Origin: Phytomonas francai
Taxonomy: Eukaryota; Euglenozoa; Kinetoplastea; Trypanosomatida; Trypanosomatidae
NCBI GenBank assembly: GCA_001766655.1
Contig: MJCC01000011.1
Location: 278,518 to 342,517, forward strand
Direction: 5' to 3'
DNA: 64,000 nt
A program made the translations under genes and the position numbers. Under the pieces are notes generated by a model, which had not been told where the DNA came from, did not search any database, and saw nothing but the letters and a program-made list of their open reading frames with translations. Below are positions 10,064-19,549 of the stretch, in pieces. How positions within the stretch are numbered: position 1 is the first letter of the stretch; each line of letters opens with the position of its first letter.

Positions 10064-12004
10064 TCGGCGTGGGGCTGGTGGCAGCGGCGACGGACGGGCG
10101 GCCCGCAGTGGCGGCACGAGCAACGCGCGCGGCTGCGCGGCTCGCCGCAGGGGGCCGCCGCGAGGGGGGGGCGGCAACCAAGGCTTTACGGCTTTTACGC
10201 CTTCCGCACGCAGCCAGGGGTGCCGGAAAAGGTGGTGCCCCCTCCACTGGAGGCCGACGGACCTAGGAAGTCGGGTGCCGCCGTCAAGTCTACCGCTGAG
10301 GAGGCATCCGTTGCCTTGTACACCGGCAAGTTCCCCAGCCCCGACGTGGATCAGATTGTTCGAATGTGTGTCAAGAGCGTCGCTACCAAACGAACTCGCG
10401 AGCATGAGGCGCAGCTCCTTCGCGATAACCCGGACCTGTTCATCTTTTTGGACCCAGAGAACGAATTCCATGAGTACTACCTCTACCTCCTTCGACAGGC
10501 CGCGCCCGACATGGAGGTCCTAGGTGACGACTTGGAGGAGCTGGTGGAGTACCTGACGTCCCTGGAGCGTGAGCTTCGCAAGGAGCTCGGACTGCCCTCA
10601 GAGGATCCTGCGAGGTTCTACAACGTGGAGGAAAATTTTAACAAGGGGAATGATGAGGGAAAGGATGGTGCACCTGAGAAGTACGTAGCCGCCTCGCAAA
10701 GGCAGGAGGAGCAGGTGCTTTTGCACGAGGTCGCTGGCACGGAGGGCGAGGAGGCGGAGGAGGCCTACACCAATGCGTTTGCTGGGCTGCAGGTTGAGAC
10801 GGCGGCGGTTAGTTTGCGCAAGCCTGCGGTCCCCACTTTGAGCAGTCGGGTAAAGGCAAGCAGTGGCATCAACGCGCGGCCCTTCACCGACGACCCAACG
10901 ATGGCAGCCAATTCAGGTGAAGCAAAGGTGAGCCAGGACGCTACCACCAGCATCACCACCCCAGCCCCCCCGGGGACTCTGCTAGAGAAGCTCATGGCGA
11001 TGAAAACAAACAGCGCTGTGAAGGGCACGGATGGGAATCCGACTGTGGTGCCGGGTGATTTGCTGAGACCACCAGAGCCCACCGGGATTTCTACCAATGC
11101 ACTGGAGGCTGCCCTCGGCTCCCACAACGCCAGGAGGGTGGCGGCAGACACGCCGCCCACAGCGGCAGAGCTCATGGAGCTCTTGACAGGTTCTGGTGTT
11201 GCTGGCCCTGTTATGGACGACGATCCCACTTCAGGTAACGGTATGATGCCTTCCTCTCCCCCGTTTTTGGGGAACCCGCTCAGCAAGCCCCCCCCCCCAC
11301 TACCGGCGAAGGTGGTCGATGAAAGAAAACCGAGTGTGTTGGTCTATCCGCTGCCGGACCGCCGCTACGGCAACGTGCCTCTCATGCTCGCAAAGGCCCT
11401 CGGTGAGACAATGAACATCCGCGTGGGGCCGACAACCATCGTTGGTTCCATCGGGCGTATTAATGTTCCTAACAAAAAGGTCGAGACGCGCGCTATATCG
11501 CTTAGAAAATTCATGTGCGTTGGGAAAAAGGTATACATCTTTAAGAATGATCGTATTATCGACAACCCTGATCCAACCGTTTATGAGCGCCAGTTGCCCC
11601 GTAAGGGTCGGGGTGGTCTTGGTGGAGGAGGTGCTTCCCGAGATGGTTGGCAATCCCACAGACAATTCCGCCCGGATGACGGTAAGGATATTGATGAGAT
11701 GCAACCAGAGGGATTTGAGGATCAAGGTCATGAGTACCTCTATGACCGGGATGACCCTGAGGATGGTAGTGATACGGAACTCGATCCGACCATGGCTGGC
11801 GATGAATACCTAAACTTCATTCAGGAGCTTCCACAGCGCCAGGAATTGAATCCTCCTCCAGAGCTTGACAAGGCTGATGAAGCTGAGGTAGTCGTACGTA
11901 CTCCTGCTGTTCGTATTGGTGTATTTTCAGACTCCGATGACGAAGTTACGGACGAAAGCGATTCATCCACTAGCGCATCCGACAGCGAGGACAGCACAGC
12001 ATAG
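10064..12004 (+). CDS. SURP (SWAP) domain protein, 5' end lost in gap
   Basis: The frame enters from the gap and runs 646 residues; no in-frame ATG lies before the SURP domain, so the start is in or before the gap. At residues about 95-143 there is a SURP module: VDQIVRMCVKSVA, then a DLFIFLDPEN segment and EYYLYLL, matching the conserved F-x-FL-x-P...YY pattern. The rest is largely disordered: an acidic middle, Pro-rich stretches, a compact region near residues 425-510 beginning PSVLVYPLPDRRYGNVP, and a Ser/Asp/Glu-rich tail. SURP modules occur in pre-mRNA splicing proteins such as SF3A1 and SUGP1, where they bind SF1 or other factors. Only one SURP and no ubiquitin-like domain is seen, so identity with SF3A1 is not supported. 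It may be a separate gene or the C-terminal half of the preceding helicase gene. Confidence 0.65.
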   Translation, partial: SAWGWWQRRRTGGPQWRHEQRARLRGSPQGAAARGGRQPRLYGFYAFRTQPGVPEKVVPPPLEADGPRKSGAAVKSTAEEASVALYTGKFPSPDVDQIVRMCVKSVATKRTREHEAQLLRDNPDLFIFLDPENEFHEYYLYLLRQAAPDMEVLGDDLEELVEYLTSLERELRKELGLPSEDPARFYNVEENFNKGNDEGKDGAPEKYVAASQRQEEQVLLHEVAGTEGEEAEEAYTNAFAGLQVETAAVSLRKPAVPTLSSRVKASSGINARPFTDDPTMAANSGEAKVSQDATTSITTPAPPGTLLEKLMAMKTNSAVKGTDGNPTVVPGDLLRPPEPTGISTNALEAALGSHNARRVAADTPPTAAELMELLTGSGVAGPVMDDDPTSGNGMMPSSPPFLGNPLSKPPPPLPAKVVDERKPSVLVYPLPDRRYGNVPLMLAKALGETMNIRVGPTTIVGSIGRINVPNKKVETRAISLRKFMCVGKKVYIFKNDRIIDNPDPTVYERQLPRKGRGGLGGGGASRDGWQSHRQFRPDDGKDIDEMQPEGFEDQGHEYLYDRDDPEDGSDTELDPTMAGDEYLNFIQELPQRQELNPPPELDKADEAEVVVRTPAVRIGVFSDSDDEVTDESDSSTSASDSEDSTA

Positions 12005-12509
12005 AGGAAACGGGCATTTAGAGGGGGAAAGGGGGCTCGATTAAATACAATAAAATCAGAGAAAACGAATTAAGCTTGTGATAGTTTCTATAATTGGTTC
12101 CTTTATCATGAAGCACTTGGAGAGAGATGCATGATAAGAGGGAAAGGGGTTGACATTATATTTTCTACTTCTTTTATGTCAAGTGGTTACCTTCTATGCT
12201 TACCCCCCAAAAAGTATCATTATACCATTGACTTTTAAACTTTCTTCCTAAATTACCATTTTTTTTTTAAAATCCCCCGTACAGCTTTAGTGAGGAGTCT
12301 ATAGGAGAGCTCAATACAGGGCTGCTTGGAATTGTCATCCCGTGCGTTCGTTGTTACTGTTGTTGATCGAATAGCAATCTAAGGCTAAAAGGAAAGCAAA
12401 GAGGGGAAGTGGAGGGGCTCCGCTAGTATAAAGGTTCATCTCTCGGCTAGGAGGCACCCTTTCACAACACATACACGCTCAGGAAAGAGACAGAGGAAAG
12501 TCAGCAAAG
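12005..12509. other. Intergenic spacer, 505 bp
   Basis: AT-rich. A T tract and C5 end in AG at 12283-12284, a likely trans-splice acceptor for RPAC1, which would give a 5' UTR of about 225 nt. No other feature was recognised. Confidence 0.5.
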
Positions 12510-13877
12510 ATGAGTACAAATAAAAGTTCTAGTTATATGGAAATCACCCTCAACCGGGTACATAATACGGAGACAATTAGCTCCCCACACACCTACGCCT
12601 ACGGTGGTGGTGGCGGTGATTCGAAGGCGGGTAAAGGCAACCTGCCTGCCACGTCCCTGCCCGACCACCCGAAAATTTCGAATCTTTCGATCACATCGGC
12701 TATGGTTGGTCTTCCTCTTTCCTCTTTTGAGAATGGAAAGCGAAAGAGGCAGCCCCCAATCGCCACTCTCCCCTCGTCTGAGGTGGTTCAGGTGAAAACC
12801 GAAGACGTAGAGGGAACGGGCGGGGTGGTGAGGTGCTCCTCCTCCGCCTCGACGGGCCCGACGCCAGAGCGTTTCCCGTACACGACACGCCGCGTGGAGA
12901 AACTTTCCTTTGACATGGACGGCATCTCCCCGCCGATTGCGAACCTATTCCGCCGTGTTATCACGACTGAGGTCCCGACCTTGGCCTTTGATCGCGTCCT
13001 CCTGTACGAAAACGACGGCGTGGTGCTGGACGAGCTCCTCTCGCACAGACTTGGGCTTGTGCCCGTTGCCGGGCCCGTCTCCCGCATGGAATACATTACA
13101 GAGACGAACCAGGCCAGTTTTCAGTCGCTCGACCCCAAACGGGTGCTTTTGTTTGAGCTGGAGGCGGAGGGCGCGAAGAATGCCGCGGTGACGCCCGTGT
13201 ACAGTGGCCAGTTGCGCTGGATCCCGCTGCCCGGGCAGGAGGGCTTTCAACGGCGCCCCGGCAACGACCCCAGCCCCGCGCAGGATGGCGAGGACGACCA
13301 GGTGTTTGTGGTGCACCCTGACATCTTACTGACGAAGCTGGGCCCAGGGCAGCGGCTCAAGCTCCGCACCCTGGCGGTGAAGGGGATCGGTGCAGTCCAC
13401 ACCAAGTGGAGCCCTGTGTCAGCCTGCTATTACGAAATGAAGACGAGCATCGAGCTGACGGAACCTGTGGTTGGCGAAGCCGCTGAGCTGCTTGTCAAAA
13501 TTTCACCCGAGGGTGTATTTGGCCTCGTCAAAGGGCCCGAGGGGAATGAGGAGGAGGAGGAGACCGAAACGAAGGCAGACTTCTCTAAGCATCCGGAGAA
13601 TTTGTCAAAGAAAACATCAACCGTATCCGCGGTTGTGTTAGACGCAAGCAAGTATACTATCACCCGGGAATGCCTGCGCTCAGACTTGTATCCAGAACTT
13701 GAGAATAAGGTAAAGATAAAAAAAGACAAGACCAGCGTGCGATTCCATATTGAAAGCGTTGGGCAGATGCACGCGGTGGAAATATTTAGAACAGCCTTGA
13801 CGCTATTTGCAGAACGAGTTCGGTATTTAGCTCAGGTTATTCAGGACACTGAGGTAACAGGCACTGTGCTCGAGTAA
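12510..13877 (+). CDS. RPAC1: DNA-directed RNA polymerases I and III subunit RPAC1 (AC40)
   Basis: 455 aa. From about residue 130 it matches the alpha-like subunit shared by Pol I and Pol III: ISPPIANLFRRVITTEVPTL (the alpha dimerisation motif), then LLSHRLGLVPV and a TLAVKGIGAVHTKWSPV segment typical of RPAC1/RPB3. The last 50 residues (FHIESVGQMHAVEIF and the helix after it) complete the dimerisation domain. With RPAC2 it should nucleate assembly of Pol I and Pol III in the nucleus. The first ~125 residues are a low-complexity extension rich in Ser, Thr and Gly that human and yeast proteins (about 335-346 aa) lack. An acidic EEEEET insert lies near residue 350. The start is the only ATG after the splice acceptor that keeps the frame. 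Confidence 0.92.
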   Translation: MSTNKSSSYMEITLNRVHNTETISSPHTYAYGGGGGDSKAGKGNLPATSLPDHPKISNLSITSAMVGLPLSSFENGKRKRQPPIATLPSSEVVQVKTEDVEGTGGVVRCSSSASTGPTPERFPYTTRRVEKLSFDMDGISPPIANLFRRVITTEVPTLAFDRVLLYENDGVVLDELLSHRLGLVPVAGPVSRMEYITETNQASFQSLDPKRVLLFELEAEGAKNAAVTPVYSGQLRWIPLPGQEGFQRRPGNDPSPAQDGEDDQVFVVHPDILLTKLGPGQRLKLRTLAVKGIGAVHTKWSPVSACYYEMKTSIELTEPVVGEAAELLVKISPEGVFGLVKGPEGNEEEEETETKADFSKHPENLSKKTSTVSAVVLDASKYTITRECLRSDLYPELENKVKIKKDKTSVRFHIESVGQMHAVEIFRTALTLFAERVRYLAQVIQDTEVTGTVLE

Positions 13878-14487
13878 AAGGTTCTTTTTTTTTTTTTTTG
13901 CGAAAAATGGTATGCGCTCTAGGTAAGTCGTCATTTCTTTCACTCTTTCAGGCAATCAGTTTCGTTAGCTGCGCTTGTGGTGCTATCCTATTGGATGCTT
14001 ACTATATTGAGAATACCTACCAGCTGTTCGCTACCTAGGGAGTAAGGAAGAGAATGCGTAATGGTATATATCTATATATATATCTTTGTAGAAATGGATA
14101 TATTTAAACATCTAAAGTCGTATAATTCCTAACGTAAAAGTCCAACTTTTGGGTTGGTAGATCCCTTTAACAATGAGAAACACTTCTATACAATATTACA
14201 CAGATCCCCAGAAATCTGAAGGACTTCGACTCCTTTGGAATGTGGCATTGTGGTTCAATTAATAAGGCATCTTATGGATCCAACGCTTGTTTTTTCGTGA
14301 GATGTGAATCCATTTTTTTTTCTTTTTCTTTTGTCTGTCTTATTTATCGGCATGCGTGTGTGCAATATTTTTTTTTTTTTTTACAGAGTTTATTTACAAG
14401 GGAAAGACGGGTCTCATTTACTGTGTAGAGGGTCCTTAAAGGAATCTAGTTAGCATAGAAAAGGACGCCATTTCCCGTGCCGAATCG
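13878..14487. other. Intergenic spacer, 610 bp
   Basis: AT-rich, with a T15-16 run just after RPAC1 and a TA-rich segment at about 14062-14083. It contains the UTP11 splice acceptor listed separately. A 62-codon frame at 14240 is non-coding in character. Confidence 0.5.
14368..14386 (+). promoter_or_regulatory. Trans-splice acceptor of UTP11
   Basis: A T15 run followed by ACAG; the AG is at 14385-14386, about 100 nt before the UTP11 ATG. It is one of the clearest acceptors in the window. Confidence 0.65.
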
Positions 14488-15567
14488 ATGACAAAAGGAA
14501 AGGGACGGAATCCTGGTGTGTCTGGATTGAACAAACACATTAAGCGGAAGGTCCACCAGGAGCGCTCACAGTTGACGGCTCGACGGCATCTAGGCGAACT
14601 TGAAAAACACAAGGATCATGTGCTACGCGGAAAGAAGCGTAAGGCAAGAGTGAAGCGTCTTCTGGAGTTAAAGCGTGCCACCGCCCAGCGCAACCCGGAT
14701 GAATTTCAAATAGGTATGACCAAGGCTATCATGGATGTCGCCACCGGACGTATGAAAAAAAGAAAACATCACATGCAGCCAGAGGAGCGTGCTTCAGAGC
14801 TGAAGCAAGCAATAAGCCACAACTCACGCAACGTGCAGTACTTGGAATTTAAGGCGAACGCAGATCAGAATCGGCTGAAGGATCTTCTCGAGGAGGATGC
14901 AGGTACCTCTATCATCGGTACTGCTCCAAAAAATAAACACATCGTGTTTGTCGAGGACGAGGAAGAGTTTAAGCACTTCAATCCACAGGAGTATTTCGAC
15001 ACAACGAAGGAGATTCTGCAACGACACCCGGCAATCCGAGGCCGTTTATCTGTATTGCAAAACACCGTTTTACCTGAGGCTATTCTGCTGAGTGGTGGCG
15101 CTCAAGTTATGAAGTCCGCGAACCAACGCCGGAAAGAGCGCCGGGAAATTCAGGAAAAACTGAGTGTCGTTGGTGATGATGTGAAGACACGGGCTGATTT
15201 ACTGGAGAGGATCAAAGCGAAAAAGGAGGTGAAGCAGTACTACCGCTTTGACGACCTTCTCGCTGAGGATCTCACCCGTCGGGAGGACGGCGGGGGCGGC
15301 CAGTCAGGGGCGGGCGCCGAGAGTGGGGCAACGGAAGATGACGAAGACGACGTCACGAAGCTGCTCAAGTGGCGGCGACAAAAGGAAAAGAATGATGCGA
15401 TCGATACCGCCCGGCGTGCTAAAGAAGTTGAGCAGCGTTTGGAGCGTAGCAAGAGTCTCACTGCGTTGGCGAAGGTGATCCGTCGACAGAATGATGGAAT
15501 TAGGAAGCAACTAACCCAAAAGAAGGATAGTCGGTTTAAACCCTCCGTTCCACGCCGCGCGCGGTAG
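14488..15567 (+). CDS. UTP11: U3 snoRNA-associated protein UTP11
   Basis: 359 aa, very basic. The N-terminal half follows the UTP11 pattern: HIKRKVHQERSQLTARRHLG, then LEKHKDHVLRGKKRKARVKR and RNPDEFQIGM, with a KADQN-like YLEFKANADQNRLKD segment. UTP11 is part of the small-subunit processome that cleaves pre-18S rRNA in the nucleolus. It is about 100 residues longer than the human and yeast proteins (about 250 aa); the extra length is an acidic/Gly-rich linker (DGGGGQSGAGAESGATEDDE) and a basic helical tail ending in PSVPRRAR, a plausible nuclear/nucleolar signal. The start is the first ATG after the strong acceptor at 14385-14386. Confidence 0.93.
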   Translation: MTKGKGRNPGVSGLNKHIKRKVHQERSQLTARRHLGELEKHKDHVLRGKKRKARVKRLLELKRATAQRNPDEFQIGMTKAIMDVATGRMKKRKHHMQPEERASELKQAISHNSRNVQYLEFKANADQNRLKDLLEEDAGTSIIGTAPKNKHIVFVEDEEEFKHFNPQEYFDTTKEILQRHPAIRGRLSVLQNTVLPEAILLSGGAQVMKSANQRRKERREIQEKLSVVGDDVKTRADLLERIKAKKEVKQYYRFDDLLAEDLTRREDGGGGQSGAGAESGATEDDEDDVTKLLKWRRQKEKNDAIDTARRAKEVEQRLERSKSLTALAKVIRRQNDGIRKQLTQKKDSRFKPSVPRRAR

Positions 15568-16192
15568 ACGTGGAGTCGGTAACCCCAACGGAATTTTGGA
15601 ATGTAGCTGTTTGTGTGTTTAAAGTGTATCTTTTTTTTCTTTTTGGGTGTTCACGCACTGCACTTCTTTAAGCTTTTTACGGCTTACAACTTAAACGAGA
15701 CGATATTGTAATTAATATACATATACATATATATGTATCTTACTCTATGACACTGTGTTCCCCCCTCCCCCTAAGAAGGGTTTATGGGTCTAATTGGTCA
15801 ACACATTAGCCTTTTTTTTTTTTCAATTTGAATACATCGTTTTTATTCTTTTTGTTTTATTTCCATTATATATACTGTACTAACTGCTCCTAGTAAGGCA
15901 ACGTATAAGTAAAAGTATTCATTTTTTTTTTTTTGCTACATCAAAGTTCATTTTTATTTCTTTCAGATAGATACAGTCTTTTTCGGTTCCATATTACACA
16001 CTCGTTGAAATTCAATCGCAAATATTTTAATGCCCAAAATTTCATTTTGCACATATCAGAGCATTACTTTCTTTTACTGAGAAAATAAGGGGTGGCACTA
16101 GCTAATAAGCTAACATCAGGAAGGCAAAGTTTTTTAGTGGTGCAAAATTTTTCCCCCATCTAAGGTGCAACAAAGTCGTTAAGTAAGGGAAA
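15568..16192. other. Intergenic spacer, 625 bp
   Basis: AT-rich with several T runs (for example about 15812-15823 and 15922-15934). Two candidate acceptors for the next kinesin are AG at 15965-15966 after a T-rich tract and AG at 16163-16164 after T5C5. No other feature was seen. Confidence 0.5.
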
Positions 16193-19100
16193 ATGTTGCA
16201 ATCACGAGAGGAAGTTCAACGGTCAAAGCCCCCTAGATCTGCCCGGACGCCTTCAAGTCGAAAGGATGGAGCTTCATTCTACCCTTTATATTCTTTTAAT
16301 CGTCTTGCATCGGATAGCCATATTCAGAGAACTAATTCTGTGGCCCATTCCTTGCAGGGTTCACCAACAGGTGCTGACTCTTTCGCCAATACCCAAGCGT
16401 TCCTCCATAGCTCTCCTTCATTCCGCGGTAGCTCGAAATTTTCTTCGTCGCTCCAGAATCAGGGGAATGCCATGAAGGTGTATGTTCGTGTACGGCCCTA
16501 TAGCGAGCGTGAGATTGCCCAGCAGAATATGCTACACCACAGCACCGTACGTATCGACACGGATGATCCGTGCATGATCACGCTGCTCGATCCAAGCCGT
16601 GACTTTCGCTCTGTGGCGACGTATAGCTTCACAAGATGCTTTTGGTCGGTCTTTGAGCGCAGTGCCGACAGCAACGCGAAGGTGAATCACGACATGAGCG
16701 AGCTGTGCGATACTGTCGATGCTTATCTGCGCTGCGGCCCGGGCATGCCTCGACGTCTCCAGAGGTCAGGTTCGTTTTCTGGGCGAGAAAATCTTACCTC
16801 TCCACACAGCTTTCGCGGTGGTGGGCTACACGAAAGGTCGTTCAATGGAATCAACACATTGATGTATGGCAGTTCTGGGTCGAACACCGTTCTCGTAGAC
16901 TCCAACGTCAGCCACCCGCCATATGCAAGCCAAGCCGAGGTGTATCAGTATGTTGGCCGTCCCATCCTCGAGAACGCCCTCGATGGATATAACGGATGCG
17001 TCTTTGCATACGGCCAGACGGGTAGCGGAAAGACCTTCACAATGCTTGGCTACACGTCGGACACCAACTTTCGAGCAAAGTCGAGAGACCAGAATAACAA
17101 AAGCACCGATGTTAGCAATGTGAGTGCAAGGAGTCGCATGGAGCTTTCCATTGGTTGCGATAGCGTCAGCGATAGTTCGCAGTCCCATTCTAAGAAGCCT
17201 CCATTGAAATATGCGGAGGACAAGGACGTGGTCAACAAACCTGGGGTTGATCCGATAGAGCTGCGAGGAATCATACCCCGTATCTGTGCAGATCTTTTTG
17301 AAATTTTACGTATTAAGCGGGAGAAGGACCCTTCGTGTTCCTATCGCGTTGAGGTCTCCTACTTTGAGATCTATCAAGACAAGTTCTACGATCTCATACG
17401 TCCTCAGAAGAGCAGCGACCTCAAAATTCGGAATAACCCAACCGCCGGGCCCTTCGTGGACGGCCTTTGCTACAAGCTCGTCATGAACGAGGACGATGTT
17501 GCGGCGGTAGTTTTGAAGGGTATCCAGGAACGACACACCGCGGCGACCAAGTTCAACGACCACAGTAGCCGTGGCCACGCGATCCTGAGCTTCAATATCG
17601 TGCAGCTCTTCCTCGACGGCGGCGACACCCCAAGCAAGACACAGGGGAAGCTGAACCTTGTAGATTTGGCCGGATCGGAACGCGCCGGGCAGGCGGGGGT
17701 GGATCGCCCCGAGTACGACGAAGGCGTCAAAATCAACCAGTCCCTGACGGTGCTAGGGCGTGTCATCGATTGTTTGGCGGATCTCTCGCAGAACAAAACG
17801 CTCGGAGTGCCCGTACCTTACCGTGACTCCAAGCTCACCCTTGTGTTGATGGACTCGATAGGTGGCAACAGCCAGACCTCGATGGTGGCCACGATCTCGC
17901 CGCACATGATGAACTACGAGGAGATGAAGCAGACCCTGCGCTACGCCTCGCGAGCGAAGCAGATCGTCAACCGGGCCGTTCGGAACGAGGACCCGCAGGT
18001 TGTCCTGGTCCGCGAGCTCCGCATTGAGGTAGAGAGGCTGCAGAGAATGTTGAAGGAGGCCGGTGCCTGCGGCTACACGCGGGAATACGTTCTTGACCTC
18101 GAACAGCAGGTGGCGACGCTTACGCAGAAGAACTCCAGCCAGGCGCTGATGCTGGCGACGTTGCGCGCGGAGCTTGAGCGTAAGGGTCTCCCAGGTCTGA
18201 CGTGTACGGAGAGCTCTGCGACGCCGATGCACTCTGGTCCCGCAAGTCTAGCTGTGGAAAGAGCAGGAGAGATAGTACTACAGGATTTTAATCACGCACA
18301 AAAAGATTCTGCCGTCAGACAGGCCAACACGGAGCAAGAAGCCAGGGCGAGCGATGCGTGCCTCACCACATGTAGGAAGAAAATTGCGAAGCAAGAGAGA
18401 GAAATTGTCCGTTTTCGGGCAGCTGAGGTGATGTATCGTGACACAATCCATAACCTGTTCGAGCACACGATGGAAAAATCGAACATGGCCATGAGCTACA
18501 TCAAAAAGAAGGAGATAATTATTCTTAATACCTGCTTGAATATGCTGCATCGAGCATACTCAGAGGCGTATGGAATTGAAAAGCGTATGAACTCTGAACA
18601 TGAGCATCAGATAACTATTATAAACCGGGACTTTGAAAAGAAGCTAGAGACCCAGGTGAAGGAACTCCAAATGAAGTTACGTGAGACCGTTGAGGAGAGC
18701 GCACATCAACAGCAGCAGCTGATGGATAAACACAAGAAGGCCCTCGCGCAGATGGAAGAGCACATGCAGCGCAACCGTGCGATTTACGAAGAGAGCCGCA
18801 AGCGCATTGAAAATGAGAAAGAAGAGCTGCGCAACCAGAGCAATGCACAGCTTTCCAAAGAACGAGAGCAGCACCAGCAAGAGGTAAAACGCCTCCGGGC
18901 GAGCTTCGCAAACACTGTGCAGGTCTCTCAGCCGTCCACCAAGGAACTGCAGCAGGTACGCGAGCTGGATCGCCTGCGGCAAGAGATCGAACATCTGAAG
19001 CATACGAAGGAAGTAGATGTAGCACGTGTAAAGGACCAGCTTGAGAGTGAGCAATTGCGCCGCCAGTCGGAGCTTATTGAGAAGGATCGGCAACGCCATA

Positions 19101-19549
19101 AACTCGAACTCGATATGGCGGATCTGCGTCGGAAATTTACAGCACTTGAGGTAGAAAAGGCAAAGAAACAACTCGAGTATGAAGAACATTTGTCTGTTGT
19201 TTTGCAGCGTCAAGACGATATCATTAACACCAGCAATACTGTTCTTAAGGATTGGGAGAGCAAGTCGGTTACTATGGAGGCAGACCTATGCCGGCTACAG
19301 AGGCTTGTGAATGACCAGGATTATCTGAACCTTCGGCAGCGGATGCGCAATTCGGCTTTTCAGAAGCGCATGAATTACGACCAGGCTCTGCAGTATGTAG
19401 AGGAGAAGCAGAGGCGCGATAGGCAGAAATTTTTAGAAATTGTGAGCAAAGCGAAAAAGGTGCAGGAAGAGCACGATGACAGCCTCCAACGTTATCAGGA
19501 GGAGGTGCAGCACTGGCTTCACCTCAAAAGCTCTGGCGAAGCATTGTAA
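16193..19549 (+). CDS. Kinesin (kinesin-3-like motor) with long coiled-coil tail
   Basis: 1118 aa. The motor begins near residue 94 (MKVYVRVRPYSEREI) after a Ser-rich leader. P-loop GQTGSGKT lies at about 274, switch I is NDHSSRGH (the usual SSRSH Ser is Gly), and switch II is LVDLAGSERAG. The motor ends with a NEDPQVVLVRELRIEVERL segment of the kind seen in kinesin-3 motors. It has two insertions: about 80 residues before the P-loop (Arg/Ser/Gly-rich) and about 70 between the P-loop and the GIIPR motif. From about residue 600 to the end the protein is mostly heptad coiled coil, so it probably dimerises; no FHA or PH domain is evident. It should move along microtubules; cargo is unknown. The next gene encodes a related motor with an insertion at the same second site. 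Confidence 0.9.
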   Translation: MLQSREEVQRSKPPRSARTPSSRKDGASFYPLYSFNRLASDSHIQRTNSVAHSLQGSPTGADSFANTQAFLHSSPSFRGSSKFSSSLQNQGNAMKVYVRVRPYSEREIAQQNMLHHSTVRIDTDDPCMITLLDPSRDFRSVATYSFTRCFWSVFERSADSNAKVNHDMSELCDTVDAYLRCGPGMPRRLQRSGSFSGRENLTSPHSFRGGGLHERSFNGINTLMYGSSGSNTVLVDSNVSHPPYASQAEVYQYVGRPILENALDGYNGCVFAYGQTGSGKTFTMLGYTSDTNFRAKSRDQNNKSTDVSNVSARSRMELSIGCDSVSDSSQSHSKKPPLKYAEDKDVVNKPGVDPIELRGIIPRICADLFEILRIKREKDPSCSYRVEVSYFEIYQDKFYDLIRPQKSSDLKIRNNPTAGPFVDGLCYKLVMNEDDVAAVVLKGIQERHTAATKFNDHSSRGHAILSFNIVQLFLDGGDTPSKTQGKLNLVDLAGSERAGQAGVDRPEYDEGVKINQSLTVLGRVIDCLADLSQNKTLGVPVPYRDSKLTLVLMDSIGGNSQTSMVATISPHMMNYEEMKQTLRYASRAKQIVNRAVRNEDPQVVLVRELRIEVERLQRMLKEAGACGYTREYVLDLEQQVATLTQKNSSQALMLATLRAELERKGLPGLTCTESSATPMHSGPASLAVERAGEIVLQDFNHAQKDSAVRQANTEQEARASDACLTTCRKKIAKQEREIVRFRAAEVMYRDTIHNLFEHTMEKSNMAMSYIKKKEIIILNTCLNMLHRAYSEAYGIEKRMNSEHEHQITIINRDFEKKLETQVKELQMKLRETVEESAHQQQQLMDKHKKALAQMEEHMQRNRAIYEESRKRIENEKEELRNQSNAQLSKEREQHQQEVKRLRASFANTVQVSQPSTKELQQVRELDRLRQEIEHLKHTKEVDVARVKDQLESEQLRRQSELIEKDRQRHKLELDMADLRRKFTALEVEKAKKQLEYEEHLSVVLQRQDDIINTSNTVLKDWESKSVTMEADLCRLQRLVNDQDYLNLRQRMRNSAFQKRMNYDQALQYVEEKQRRDRQKFLEIVSKAKKVQEEHDDSLQRYQEEVQHWLHLKSSGEAL

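Noticed and set aside
14240..14428. 62-codon frame before UTP11
   Set aside because: Composed of T-rich spacer and the splice tract; no domain, and it overlaps the UTP11 acceptor.
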